Below are positions 43,965 through 55,948 of a stretch of DNA of 64,000 nucleotides, in pieces; the stretch's first letter is position 1, and each line of letters opens with the position of its first letter. This stretch comes from Evernia prunastri (taxonomy: Eukaryota > Ascomycota > Lecanoromycetes > Lecanorales > Parmeliaceae): positions 62,001 to 126,000 of the forward strand of contig NKYR01000018.1 in NCBI GenBank assembly GCA_003184365.1, given 5' to 3'. The position numbers were made by a program, and so were the translations under genes. Under the pieces are notes generated by a model, which did not search any database, was not told where the DNA came from, and saw only the letters and a program-made list of their open reading frames with translations.

Positions 43965-46722
43965 TTAGTCCTCCGTCAAATCCCCATACTCCCACATCCC
44001 CAACCTCTCCTCCTTCGCCTCCTCCTCCTTCGCCTTCAAGCCCTCCACAATCTTCCCCTTGGCCTTCTCCCATCCCTTCAGCTTCCGCGAGACCATCGCC
44101 GCCCCCTCCGCCACGACCTCCGCGTTCACGCTCGCCTCCTCCCCGCCCTCCGACTCGGCGTCGAACAGCGTGACCCACAGCGTGCCGTCCTTCTCCTCCG
44201 CGTCCACGCTCGCCACGAGCTGCTTCCCGCCCGTGGCCTGCTCCAGGAAGCGGACCGCGTCGGCCAGGTACTCCGCGTTCGCCGTGGGGAACTGCAGGAA
44301 CGACAGCGCCGCGTCCAGGGCCTGGGGCTTGAGCCTGGCGGCGGAGAACTGCGGCTGCGCCATGGGCCGCAATTCGCTCCAGGGCAGGGTCTCGCTGTTG
44401 CCGTAGTCGACGAAGAGCACATCCGCCTTCTTGGCCTCGCGGTCGTTCCGCCGGATGCGCGCGCGGTACCATTCGCCGTCTTCCGAGAACCGTGCCGCGA
44501 CGAAGTCGCCCGCTTTGGGGGGGTTGGGAAGGGACTTCTCGGACGGGGGCGGGGATTGATGGTACTCGGTGAAGGCCGCCATGAGGGTCGTGAGTGCCGC
44601 CGAGGTCGTCGGTCCGATGAGTTGGAGCTTGAGGTGGGCGGTTGCGGGATCGATGTGGGTGACGACGACGTCACGGTAGTCTTTCTTGGCGGGTGCGGGA
44701 GAGTCGGTGTGGCCGTTGGTTGCAGCTCCGTTGAGGTTGAGGTCCTCAACCCCGTCTTCGATGGAGGGTTCGTAGTCCTTCCATATGCCCTTCTTGGCCG
44801 TTTTGGCTTTCTCCTCGGCCGCGAAGAGCTCGCCGCCATGCTCAGACTGCTCGGCAGAGTATTTGTGAACACTGGCGAATCCTTCTTCGACAAGGAGCTT
44901 GGCGAAGTTTTCGCGGTTTATATAGAGAGTGCCGATGAAAGCACCGATTTTGTCTGTACCCTCGACGTCAATCTCGACGTCTCGTTGAAGGCAGCGTCGA
45001 TTGGCAAAGTCATGAGCCTCTTGTCCGAACGGGTCGGATTTTTCGTTTGCGTTGCGGGCTGAACGCGGGGCTCGAATGCCGGAGAGTACGAATGTGAGTT
45101 TGGCGTTTTCTCGCGGAATGAGTACGGTGAACCTGGAGCCGCCTTTGACGAAATCGATAATGGCTGGGACTTTCTTTTGGCGTTGGAGGACCGACGATTG
45201 AACCTTTGCTTTTTGCAGGCTTTCTGAGTAGTCTTGATACGTTTTGGCGGCAGCAGGTTTCGAAGACCACATTCCTTTCCCATCTTTTTGAGCAACCTCT
45301 TCTGCAGCTAGAAGGTCGTCATATGCTGGGCTTCGATCCTCTGCACAAGACCTTAGCGAAGAAGATAGAGATACAGGACACAGGAATTACCATCGTCTCG
45401 TCGATGCCGGATCACAGAAGCATAGCCAGCTTCGACCAGTTGTAGGGCCATATTTTTATTGTTGATCATAACAGTGACAACATCTCGCTCTTCGAAGCCT
45501 TCGGTTGCAGGCTTCTTCCCATCAACAGTGACACGCACGTGTTTCCCAATCAGCTTTTTCCTTAGAAACTCCTTGGCCTCCGCTTGGAAGGGTGCTTGCT
45601 TTGGGTCTGTAGGCTTTGGCTGGCGAACGCTACTCAAGCTTGCTCGTTTCTCGTCACCCGATTTGTCTCTTAAGTAGACAGTATCCGCTGTTTGAATGCG
45701 AGTAACCGTAGCATCCGTTTCACTGGCTCCCTGCATGTTGTTGGTAAGTCCTTGGAACAACCCTTTCCTCTTGTCCTTTGCTTGCTTTTCAGCTTGCCGA
45801 AGAGCAGACATCTGGCCGCCAAGCATTGTTGAATGGAAATCGGTGCAACGAGCTAATCCAGCCTCCAGAAGAAAATCGGCGATGCTGCCGTATGGGTGTT
45901 TCACTGTGCAAACCAGTGTGCCTTGTGGGCTTAATCCTAGAACAGTGACCTCTACGGTCCTCTGGAGTAGTCTTGATTCAACAAATTCATGGGCCTCTGG
46001 ACCAAAAGGTTCGGCCGGTTGTTCTTTGCCATCAGATGGATTTGTTCGTTTAGTCGCCGGTGCTCTTATACCGGCAACAAGCACCATTGTCTGGATATGC
46101 TTTTGAGGTAATAAGCACAGCCGCACAATCATTCTATCACCGGTCAGGACACGTTCAACAATGCCCTCTATTGGTTTGTCCTTGTATTGCTCAACAAAGC
46201 CTTGTGGGTTAGGAATTTCATTGACATTCTCTATATTCCCTCCACTGGACGCCCAAAGACCTTTTGAATTAGCCTTAGCGCTTGCTTCTGCAAGCTCCAG
46301 CTTCTCAAAGAGAGCCTTGGAGGCTTCAGATTCATCTTTGCGGCCAGCATCCTCTCTTAGCTTCACCCATCCTTCTGCAATAGCTGCATCCGGCAACGAT
46401 TGTCCAGTCTGAAGATATACAGTACCGTAGTCGCGCTTGGCTCCTGTTGGAATGCTATAGAGGATAGTGAACTGTATAACTTTACCTACCGTCATGCGAC
46501 GTAGGTAGTCTCTTGAGTGAAATGCAAACGGCTGCAGAATAATTAAAAGACTACTATACCAGAATACGCTGTCTCTCTTACCTCATCTCCTTCTCTCTTG
46601 AGTCTTGGTGCGCTGACATATGCTAGGCTCAGGATTCTCTCCTGGGCTGGATTATTGACGCTGGCCAATACAAGAGTGTCCCCTGACAGCACACTCTTGA
46701 CTTTTGCTTGATTAATCGGCAT
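43965..46722 (-). CDS. Tudor staphylococcal nuclease (SND1/Tudor-SN)
   Basis: RNA-binding protein of RNP granules and RNA metabolism. Exons on the minus strand: 46722-46582, 46531-45391 and 45340-43965 (885 aa, the usual family length). Four staphylococcal-nuclease-like repeats are followed by a Tudor domain interleaved with a fifth partial repeat. Landmarks are VKSVLSGDTLVLASV and LAYVSAPRLKREGDEPFAFHSRDYLRRMTVGK (repeat 1), LVAGIRAPATKRT with GPEAHEFVESRLLQRTVEVTVLG (repeat 2), FLRKKLIGKHVRVTVDG (repeat 3), and VLSGIRAPRSARNANEKSDPFGQEAHDFANRRCLQRDVEIDV (repeat 4). The Tudor part reads GDFVAARFSEDGEWYRARIRR and VLFVDYGNSETLPWSELRPM. The 3' third is markedly richer in GC than the 5' part. 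The start MPINQAKVKSV is short; an additional upstream exon is possible. Confidence 0.94.
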
Positions 46723-47655
46723 ACTGGCTTTTTTAAGATATCTATTTGTAACGACGTAGAGCTTCTCTTTTGAACAATAATATCTATCAAGACCATTTTA
46801 AAAGTTAGCCACTGTCTTGCCAATGGGAAAGTCATGGCTTCAAAGCTGTCTAGAACAAGTAATAGCGATATAATATATGAACAGAGTATTGTTTACAAGA
46901 AATATCAAGAGGGGGTAGATCTCCTTTTTTCCAATAAAAGATGATTGGGCTAATCTAAAGGGGCACGAGACACTTTGAACCCAGCCTGTTCACAGTGTAT
47001 AAAGTATTTAGGCACTCACCGCACGACAGTGTAATTGAATTGATTCTAATGATGCTTATACTGGGTTTCCTTAGCTGTGTCTGTACAGTTGGGCAAGGTC
47101 TCTATCAAAAACAATATTGATGCACGACGCAGCACAAACGAAAAGTTGTGGGTAAAATTCGGCTGTGGCGCCTTTGCAAAATAGAGTATCAAAATAGCAT
47201 CTCAGTCACTCAACAGAATCCCTCCTTTGACTCCTGTCCCCATGAATGCCAGTTGTACTGATTCTTCCTCTGAGCATACGCTGACACGCTTGAAGTATAT
47301 AATAACAGCCGTCTTCTTTCGGTCAGTCATCAAGGTCAAGAAAAGCGTGCTGTTTGTGAGTCAAGTTGGGTTGACAACAGTGCTGTGCTCTTTTCATCAG
47401 TCTCAACCAAAAAATGCGAGGCCCCAAGTTAAGCAGAGCTTCAGAACTACTGCCTTCAACCACAGGCTAGAACGTCGACATGGGACATGCCTCTTACGGC
47501 GTGATTTGTCTTATCTTACTGCGGGGTAAAATGGATAATATTATCGTCTCCTATTTCATATCTGCAGGCGTTTGTCTCTGCTGTTTATTTTGATCCTCGC
47601 TCTCTATCTCATCTTTTACTCGAGCTCATTTGCTCCTTTCAATTCAAGCCTCACG
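46723..47655. promoter_or_regulatory. Divergent region, SND1 / isochorismatase
   Basis: About 930 nt. The isochorismatase frame is open upstream to 47572, but only through a TTG, so it is treated as leader. No gene seen. Confidence 0.45.
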
Positions 47656-48858
47656 ATGACTGCTCCAGACTTGCCCAGACCCGACTTGAACCCAGACCAT
47701 CCACCTAGGCGCACGCTGATTGGAACATACCCTAACCATTGGCTCCATTCCTCATCGTCACCACCAAGCTTCGATCTAACCCGACCCTCACCTCCAGAAT
47801 ACGCTCTTCCGTCCGCAAAAGATTCTATCACCCTACCGACAACCACTACAGCGACTGTCATTTCTCCCTCAAAAACCGCACTTGTCATCATCGACATGCA
47901 AAACTTCTTTCTCTCTACATATCTGGGTCGACCTGCTGATAGTGCTGGGAACAATGCCAAACGGCGGTTGCTTGACGCAGCAATACCAACCGCAAGGAAG
48001 GCGGGAATACAGATCATCTGGCTGAACTGGGGACTAACTGACAGAGAAATCGAACATATGCCGCCAAACACACTGAGAGCCTTTGGATTCGAAGCCGCTC
48101 TTGAAAGGGAGACCAAAGGCGAGTCGCTGCCGGCCATTGAACCTCGTGGGGTGTTTGAAGCCGCTGCTGAGCAATTCATGCAAGACAAGGATGGGGTGCT
48201 GAAAGAGAGAGAATTGACTGAGAACGAGAAAGTGAGGAGGATCTACAAGGGGCTTGGTAGTGAGATCGGCCCTGTGAGAATAGAAGATGGCAAGGTTGTG
48301 GATGCGGGAAGACTTTTGATGAGGAACACATGGAACGCAGCATTACCACCAGCTCTGGATGCAGCCTACAAGGAAGGACAATCGATAGAGAAGAAGCCTG
48401 ATGTGTGGATCCACAAAAACCGAATGTCTGGCCTTTGGGGACCTTCGACCTTATGCACAGAATTTCTCGACAAAGAAGGCATCCGAACTTTGCTCCTTGC
48501 AGGGGTAAACACCGACCAGTGCGTGGCAGGGACCCTTCAGGATGCATTTACGAAAGGCTGGGACTGTATACTTTTGAAGGACGGCTGTGGGACCACCAGC
48601 CCCGACTTTGCATGGGAATGTGTGGAATATAACACTGCGCGGACCTGGGGTAGGTGTTTTCGGAGTTCATGTTCCCTCTTTTGAACCAACGGTTGAGCCT
48701 TGAGACATGTCTTGGGCGCTCTCACTCTCTAGACATGTTCAAAGGCTTGCCATATCCTCTCAATTAAACAAGACTGACTCGGAAGTCATCACTTAGGCTT
48801 TGTCACAGATTGTACCGGCCTGGAGACAGGTGTTCAGGCGATGTTAGAAGCCCGATAG
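47656..48858 (+). CDS. Isochorismatase-family cysteine hydrolase
   Basis: Hydrolase of the isochorismatase/nicotinamidase fold, presumably cytosolic; the substrate is unknown. Exons 47656-48649 and 48797-48858 (351 aa). The catalytic triad is visible: Asp in TALVIIDMQNFFL (about residue 80), Lys in VWIHKNRMSGLWG (about 256), and the nucleophilic Cys in LLLAGVNTDQCVAGTLQDAF (about 287). The long insertion between the first and second motifs (about 135-245) is typical of the fungal subgroup. The last exon supplies GFVTDCTGLETGVQAMLEAR, which completes the fold; without splicing the protein would end early at 48684. The intron is one of the repeated 140-150 nt family. Confidence 0.92.
48650..48796 (+). 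repeat. Introner-like intron copy (isochorismatase intron, 147 nt)
   Basis: Starts GTAGGTGTTTTCGGAGT, has the centre TTGAGACATGTCTTGGGCGC, and ends ACTGACTCGGAAGTCATCACTTAG, two or three substitutions from the shared branch word. The 5' TTTTCGGAGT is the reverse complement of the consensus ACTCCGAAAA, giving a terminal inverted repeat. Confidence 0.65.
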
Positions 48859-49310
48859 TCAGGGAATTGCACTAGGGCAATGATGCAGAGATAGGAGATT
48901 TATGAAGCCTGTATCTGATGTGCTCAAGAAATGGATTATTGCGGTAAGGTTAAACCTGAGCAACTCGACAACGGCGACTCATTCGCTCCAATTATCAAGT
49001 ATGCATAGTTCCTATCATTAGCCGCAATGGATAAATTTTACACTGGAGAATTTGCATACAAACTCGTCGTTGTCGAGGTAATAGAAGAGGGTAGCTAAAG
49101 AAAATACGATTTGTGCCCAAGCACGAAGGGGCCCTCGCAATTCCGCAGCCCCTCAATTTAGCCGACGTGATCCGATACCATCCACCCATCGTGGCAAGCG
49201 TGGGGCAACAAGCCTCTTAAAACGACTTTTTCTTTTCACGCATCTCACCTATCAACAACGACCATCGTCACATACAACAACCTTCACCAAAATAACAACA
49301 TCACAGAATC
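48859..49310. promoter_or_regulatory. Spacer upstream of transaldolase
   Basis: About 450 nt containing the transaldolase promoter. The 50 nt before its start are CA-rich leader. No gene. Confidence 0.5.
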
Positions 49311-50444
49311 ATGACTAGCTCTCTTGAACAATTGAAAGCCATTGGCACTACAGTCGTCTGTGACTCGGGCGACTTTGCTACCATTGGAAAGTACAAGCCA
49401 CAAGATGCCACTACAAACCCTTCCCTCATTCTCGCTGCGTCCAAGAAATCAGAATACGCCAAGCTGATGGACGTTGCCGTCGAGTACGGCAAAGATCATG
49501 TCGGTGGTTGCACCTCTACAGCACCTCGGAGTTACTGACAATATGTACAGGGCAAAGACATGGATGAGAAGGTCGACTCAACGCTCGACCGCCTGCTCGT
49601 CGAATTTGGGAAGGAGATCCTACAGATTGTTCCCGGAAAAGTCTCTACTGAAGTCGACGCTCGCTTCTCTTTCGATATCGAAGGCTCGGTCAAAAAGGCT
49701 CTCCACATTATCCAAGTAAGTATCAATCCCTCCACCTAGACTTTCCTATACTGACGTCCTTTCAGCTATACAAAGATATCGGCATCGACAAGTCGCGTAT
49801 CCTCATCAAGCTCGCCTCAACATGGGAGGGCGTCAAGGCAGCCCATATTTTGCAATCCGAGCACGGTGTCAACTGCAACCTGACCCTCATGTTCTCTCTT
49901 CCTCAAGCCATTGCCGCGGCCGAGGCTGGTGCTTTCCTTATCTCGCCTTTCGTTGGTCGTATTTTGGACTGGTACAAGGCAGCGAATAAGAAGGACTACA
50001 GCCCTCAGGAAGACCCCGGTGTGAAGAGCGTTCAGCAGATCTTCAATTACTACAAGAAGTTCGGCTACAAGACCATTGTTATGGGAGCGAGTTTCAGAAA
50101 CGTTGGTGAAATCACCGAGCTGGCCGGATGTGATTACTTGACTATTTCCGTTTGTCTCTCTGATATTTCGACTAAGAAATGTGATACTGACGTGTTACCC
50201 GCAGCCCAACTACCTAGAAGACCTCTACAATTCGACGGAAAAGATTCCCCAGAAGCTGATTTCCAAGGATGCCCAAGCTCTCGATATCCAAAAGAAGGAG
50301 TACTTGAATGATGAGGCCAAATTCCGATTTGATTTCAACGAGGAAGCGATGGCTGTAGAGAAGCTGCGAGAGGGTATCTCAAAGTTTGCTGCTGATGCTA
50401 TCACGCTCAAGGGTATCCTCAAGGAGAAGATCGAGAAAGCTTGA
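49311..50444 (+). CDS. TAL1: Transaldolase
   Basis: Cytosolic enzyme of the non-oxidative pentose phosphate pathway, transferring dihydroxyacetone between sugar phosphates. Exons 49311-49499, 49551-49715, 49766-50149 and 50205-50444 (325 aa, normal length). Visible signatures are FATIGKYKPQDATTNPSLIL near the N-terminus, STEVDARFSFD, the Schiff-base lysine in SRILIKLASTWEG, and CNLTLMFSLPQAIAAAEAGAFLISPFVGRILDWY. The first intron is taken as GTCGGT ... GTACAG (phase 0), which gives GKDHGKDMDEKVD and keeps the frame. Confidence 0.96.
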
Positions 50445-50849
50445 GGTCGGAAAAGATGCAGCGCAGGATGTAATTAGCCTGGTATGCTTATGAAGAACGA
50501 GGATACGATTCAGCAATAGATTCTAAATGTGATTTGGCCGCTGGCAGCCAGGATGGTTGCAGACTTCGACGGTCTCTTCAAACAATATATCAGACTGTTC
50601 TTGCCACTCTTTCTAAATGACTGCTTCCCGTCCTATTCGTGTTTAGGATTGAAGGCACTACCGATTTTATCCTAGCCGCACGCTTTGAACTCCGCGCATG
50701 AAAGCCCCGGCACACCTGCCTTTACCATATTGAGACTTCGCCCCTCTTCTACCAGTCCGAGGGTACATGAGAGTTCAAAGCATGAGGGATCCCTTCTGGG
50801 GCTCGTTGCTCCCCTTCAATCCACAGTCTTCAATCTTGCGATCCAGCTC
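50445..50849. other. Spacer between transaldolase and the SDR gene
   Basis: About 400 nt of 3' UTR and promoter. No gene. Confidence 0.5.
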
Positions 50850-51990
50850 ATGGCGCTATCACTTGCAGGCAAAACCGCCATAGTGACAGGCGCGGGATCA
50901 GGTACGTCTCCTGCGCACGCTCCTCCATTGCTCCCAAGTTCCAATGGCTTCCAACATTCTAAACCAAGAGCCCAGGGATCAATCTGTCCTTCGCGCGTGC
51001 TCTTCTCGCCAAACGCTGCAATGTCCTCTTCGCAGACCTAGCCCTTCGACCCGAAGCCCAAGAACTCGTGTCCGACCATGCCAACAACTCGCAGTCCCCC
51101 GCCAAAGCAGTCTTCCAAAAGACAGACGTCCGAGACTGGCAACATCTGGAGCGCATGTTTGACGTTGCAGGCAAAGTGTTTGGAGGCGTAGATGTTGTTT
51201 GTCCAGGTGCTGGCGTCTACGAGCCTGTCAGCATCACTCAGCCTTCCATTGGCTTTGGGATCCATGGCTGACCTTTCCATAGCCTTTCTCGAATTTCTGG
51301 CACCCGCCTGGCCAACCTCCTTCCAAAGACAGTCCAACATCAGATTGCTACGCCATCCTCGACATCAACCTCACCCATCCAATCCGCACAACCCAGCTCG
51401 CCATTTCCCACTTTCTCTCTTCCTCCTCCTCCTCTTCCTCTTCCAATAACAACAAGTCGTCACCGAAATCAATCGTCCACATCTCCAGCATAGCAGGCCA
51501 AGTGACTCCGTTCCACGCCCCCATCTACAATGCGACAAAACACGGCATCAACGGCTTCGTCCGCTCGCTCGCACCCCTCGACTCCCGGCTCGGCATCCGA
51601 GTAACGGGCGTCGCCCCGGGCGTGATCAGGACGCCGCTGTGGACCGAAGCGCCGGAGAAGCTCAAGCTGGTCTCCGGCGACGATGCGTGGGTGACACCCG
51701 AGTTCGTGGCGGACGTCATGGTCTCGCTCGTCGAGGACGAGACCGTCCAGGTGTCGGCTGGCTTGGGCTCCACGGGGAGTCGGCTGAGCAGTGGCGATGC
51801 CAGGGAGGGCACGAAGGAGGTGGCCGTGGAGGGCGGCATGATCCTGGAGGTCGCGAAGGGGCGGGTGAGGGTCGTGGAGCAGTTCAACGATGTGGGCCCG
51901 AGTGGAGAGGGGAATACGGTTGGGAACGTGGTTTTGGCGGAGGAAGAGATCTTTGATAGGCTCGGGGGCGGTGCCTGGGGCGTTGAGTAG
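50850..51990 (+). CDS. Short-chain dehydrogenase/reductase (15-hydroxyprostaglandin-dehydrogenase-like)
   Basis: NAD(P)-dependent oxidoreductase with a Rossmann fold; the substrate is unknown. Exons 50850-50901, 50976-51226 and 51283-51990 (336 aa). The cofactor motif TGxxxGxG reads VTGAGSGINL across the first junction. NAG is replaced by CPGAGVYEP. The catalytic Ser is in IVHISSIAGQ and the YxxxK pair in YNATKHGINGFVRSLA, followed by RVTGVAPGVIRTPLW. A loop of consecutive serines and asparagines (about residues 150-163) interrupts the region before the catalytic Ser and is probably a species-specific expansion. All junctions keep frame. Confidence 0.9.
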
Positions 51991-52928
51991 GAAGAGGAGT
52001 GGAGCAGGAGGAGGACGCTGTCTTTCGCTGGATGGTTGGGGTGAGAAAAAAGGTTTAGGATAAGTTACTTTACGAAGATGAAATAAATGACCCTTACGAA
52101 CAACACGCGCTTGGTGGCGAAGCATATTCCCGTCCTGATCATGAGGCCAGATACAATGACTGCATGGGTCAGAGACGACATGGCAACCGTACCAAATAGG
52201 CGCAAGCAAGCCACGCTCCAACCCAAGAAAGCTCGGTCGAGGAGCCACTCACCCAAGCTCACTAGATTCCGCAACGAGCTGTCCGTCTTCACCGTATCTG
52301 AGGCATCAAGTCTGTCCTTCTTTTGCCTAAACAGCAAGGGTAGCGCACGGTAACAAGCAACGCGGGTTGAGGAAGGAGGGGAGCTGTTGGGGCTTTAGTT
52401 GAAGTCGATGAGAGCGGCCGTTTTTGCTTCTTCAATGCCTGGACCAGGATGCCGTCTCGGGTAGCCACGTTGTGGGAGGAAGAGTGGTGCTGGAGCAGTG
52501 AGATGGGTTTGCAACCGAGTTGAGGTCAGAAGCAAGATGGCATCGGAGAACAGCTCGCTTCATTCTGGCTCTGGTCGATGAGCTGGGTCTCACAGACGGT
52601 TTGTTTGGGGAAGCAGCCTTGGTCTATAAGTATTCTATTCTGTAAAGCACTCTATGGAAGCCGCTAGCATGAGTCGTGAGATGTCGTGAGCCTAGCATCT
52701 TCCCAATTGCTGTGGGTCGCCAAGTTCAAAGATCGTCAGCAGTTGTGCTAGATAGCAGTAAGTCGTAAATAATGTCCGAGCCCCAAATTTGCCTTCCTGT
52801 GTATGCTAGATAAAGTGAGCTAGCCATAGGTAGGTGATATCCCCAAAGCTCGATCGTGATCGCAAATTGGCAAAGAAACCGTACGCGTCAATGTCTGTCC
52901 TGTAAATATCAAAGATCACATCATCCGC
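51991..52928. other. Convergent intergenic region
   Basis: About 940 nt between SDR (+) and the AlkB-like gene (-). A 90-codon minus frame (52065-52337) has no recognisable domain and was not accepted. Confidence 0.45.
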
Positions 52929-55900
52929 TTATGCCTGGGTTGCAACAGGAGCAACTCTCCTCTTCGTAACCTTCCTTGCCTCATACTTCTCCATGTAATC
53001 CTTGTAAAGCTCGAGGTCGCCATCGTAAGCGTTCGCAGGGTCGAGAGTAAAGTCTCCCAACGAGCGCAGGTCTTCTGGGACCATCTCAGGCTTGACGTAA
53101 CGGCAAGTAAGGCCGAAACGCAGTTTGTCGGTAGGGGTGACCATATGCTATCAGATTTTAGTCTTCAACCGACAACAAGCATTCCAAAAAATACTTACTT
53201 CGTAGTAGACCTGCATAGAAGCACCGTGCATCACCATGTAATCACCATGTCGAAGGTCCAATTCCAAGACCGCTGGAGGCGTCTTGGATTCTCCCTTTGC
53301 AAAAGCTAGCGCTGTTTGAGCAGCAGCATCAAGCTCAGCAGTGCTTGCTGTCTTCGCCAATTCGTTCAATTTGTGGCGTTCTTCGGGTTTCCGACAACCG
53401 GGAAGGATGGGCTGGTCAGGATCGTAGTGTTTGCGCGCCTTATCTTTGAAACCGCACCAGTATCTCATCTTCAAGCGCCACCTCATCTTGGCCGGACAGC
53501 CCAGTGACACTGAAGCGACGGTGGGACCAACTGAAATCTCACCATCGTCGTGATACTGCAAATTGTTAGCCAGAGGATACCAGACCTGTCAGAATTGAGC
53601 ACGAACATTCATCTTCATAGTCTCGAGGTACCCAATCGCAAGAACCTCGTTGAAGTCTACGAACTCATCGTCTGAAACTGCACGCTTTGCAGCCCAGGTC
53701 ATACGACGCACAGCTTCCTTGATTACTTCAGGAGCATCTGCAAGGCTTGTCGAGTTATCGTGTCCCACAACATAATTATACGGCATCCCCTGTACGGAGT
53801 GTAAGTATAATTGTAAGACTCGCAATGCAAGGTAAAGACTCACGAAGTTGTGACTAAAATGCCTTGAATACGTTTGTTCCACTGCCGACCTGTTAGTCAC
53901 TTCATTGTTAGCATCATATGAGGAATACTGACCAACACTCTGCTTCATCGGCAGTCTCTCGAGCCCGATATCTTCCTTTTGTAATTGGCAGAAAAGGTGA
54001 TCTGGTCCACCAGGTGCACCGTTGATGGCGTCGTTCGAGTTCAGATGGGTGATGATAAGCCCATCGTCGAGCTCATAGACGCTTTCACGGTACAAGCCAT
54101 ACTTTCGTACCTTGCACCCAATGCTTGCCTCAAAGACCTTGTCCGAAGACACGCCATGGCCTTGGAAGCCGTAGGCAGCGTCTCCCATAACACTCGACGC
54201 GGCGATCACCTCCATTGGAAGGCTGTGTTCAAATGGACAGCCTTCGGTCCGGCATCTCCAAGCGTCCCAATGTCGTCTCAGATTGCACCGCCCGCAAAGC
54301 TTGCAGACGATGCCTTCCCAGCACTGTCTCGTTGCAGGGAAGGTTTGACCACGAGTTACATCCGGTTGAAGTAACTCGGGTTTTATAGCGAAAGGGGGGA
54401 GAAAGCCGTCGAAAACACAACGCTCATTGAGGAACGCAGGATTGTGTTCTTGCGTCTCAGACGCAAGATTTCCGTTTTGTGTCCAGAAAGACGGGCACTT
54501 GCCATTGAGGCACATCCATCCTGACGCGAACACTTGAGGCTTGGTGACCTTACACTTGGAACACTCGTTACGCAAAGCCTTGATTTCGGTAGAGATATGA
54601 ACCTCAGGCGAGTCCTCAGCAGCGTACCAGCTCTTGTTCTTGAGATCCGTCTTCTCAAATCGAAACTTAACCACCGTATGGCCGTTGCTCTTCTCATCCC
54701 AATGGTCGGTAATGTGGACCTCCGGAGTCACGCAGTAGCGATGAGGGATCCTCGAGGGGCAATGTATGTTGTTTTGTCCTGTTGAAAATCAGTACACTTA
54801 GAAAGATTCTAAGGATGGAAAGACGTACCGATAATAAGATGCATAGGTACTTTCTGATTTTCGTTTTTGATGAAAGCCTGGATCCTACCAGTCTCCGAAT
54901 CTTGGTCTTTCATTTGGCAGATTTCGCCCGAGTCGTTCTTATCAATGCCTCCTCCCCTAGCAAAGGTTAGTGCATGAGCCATTCAATAGAACATACTGCT
55001 CTCACGCTCTGGTAATCACAACTTGTTCATCCATGTATGCACGCTCACCCCGGTCCTCATCAAGCAGCATCCCAAATATATACCCACCATGAGTATAGCC
55101 AGCGCCCTGCCAGCAACGAAACCAAGGAAGAGCTTCGCAAAGCTCGGGGCGAGTCTGAAAAAATGTAAGCTTTGACAATCGACATCAAGCTGCTAGGAAG
55201 ATTATACCTCTGCCCACACTTCAGGTTCCCCCCATGGTAAGGGACGTGTGTCTTCAGCAGATGCCGCCAGAAATCTCTCTTTTGCTGTTTTGGGTTTTGG
55301 ATTGCCAGCTTTGCGTTGTCTCTTTGGTGTTGGGTTACCGAGTTTCTGCTTCTTTTTCGGCGGTAGGGCAGGTGCTAATCGGGTGGTCTTCTTTCCGCCG
55401 GACGTAACTGTTTTGCGCTTTTTTGAGTTGGTCAAAGCGGAGTCAAGATGGCCTTGCCCGGACACTGAAGGTTCCTCAGATGACAGATTGCCCTTATTGT
55501 TGTTTGGCTCGGCGTCTGGTTCATTGGTAATCTTGGTGTCTGTCTCACTGTATTTGCTAGAAGCTCTAACTTCTGGCTCACTGAGGACATTATTGGTAGT
55601 AAGGGCGGGGCTCGTTGACGAAGGCTGAGCTTCTTTGAAGGAATGATGGCCTAAGATCTCGTCGCTGTCATTGATTGCTACAAGGGCGGAATCGTTGTTA
55701 GATGATGAGATAGCTCCACCTGGCACCAGATCATCAGAAGGCAATGCTGGTGAAGATGGCATGATCTCTTTAGACCCGACAGTCGCCAACAATTCTGATG
55801 TGTATATAGGTACTGGCAAACTCTGCAAGCGTGTCGATCGTCGTAATGTGTTTTCCAGCGGGCCTTTATGGCCTGCTCCGCCTGTAGTCTGTGAACTCTT

Positions 55901-55948
55901 TGTCCAATTAATTGAAGGGTCTCTGGTCTGACCGGTCTTTGCGGACAT
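52929..55948 (-). CDS. AlkB-like 2OG-Fe(II) oxygenase with Cys-rich region
   Basis: Probable nuclear 2-oxoglutarate/iron dioxygenase; demethylation of nucleic acid or protein is inference. Exons on the minus strand: 55948-55208, 55154-55006, 54956-54829, 54778-53933, 53881-53844, 53789-53607, 53555-53199 and 53147-52929 (886 aa). Residues 1-245 are disordered, with a basic block of repeats (PPKKKQKLGNPTPKRQRKAGNPKPK, likely NLS). A conserved block TRPELCEALPWFRCWQGAGYTHGGYIFGMLLDEDRGERAYMDEQVVITRAGGG follows. Two cysteine clusters look zinc-binding: CSKC ... CLNGKC, and CWEGIVCKLCGRC ... CRTEGC. The AlkB fold is C-terminal, with GMPYNYVVG, the HxD iron ligands in YHDDGEISVGPTVASVSLG, MRWRLKMR, DLRHGDYMVMHGASMQVYYEHMV and RFGLTCRYV. 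Eight exons join in frame. An upstream exon near 56400 ending ATGGCAAAAT|GTAAGT is conceivable but unproven. Confidence 0.88.

Noticed and set aside
44126..44893. 255-codon minus-strand frame rich in Arg, Pro and Ser
   Set aside because: Shifted frame of the GC-rich 3' part of SND1; composition follows from GC content.
43908..45062. 384-codon plus-strand frame
   Set aside because: Antisense shadow of SND1 with repetitive Leu/Arg composition.
51469..52248. 259-codon minus-strand frame
   Set aside because: Antisense shadow of the short-chain dehydrogenase exon 3.
52065..52337. 90-codon minus-strand frame with a hydrophobic C-terminal half
   Set aside because: Could be a small membrane protein, but no family match, start context or splice evidence supports it.
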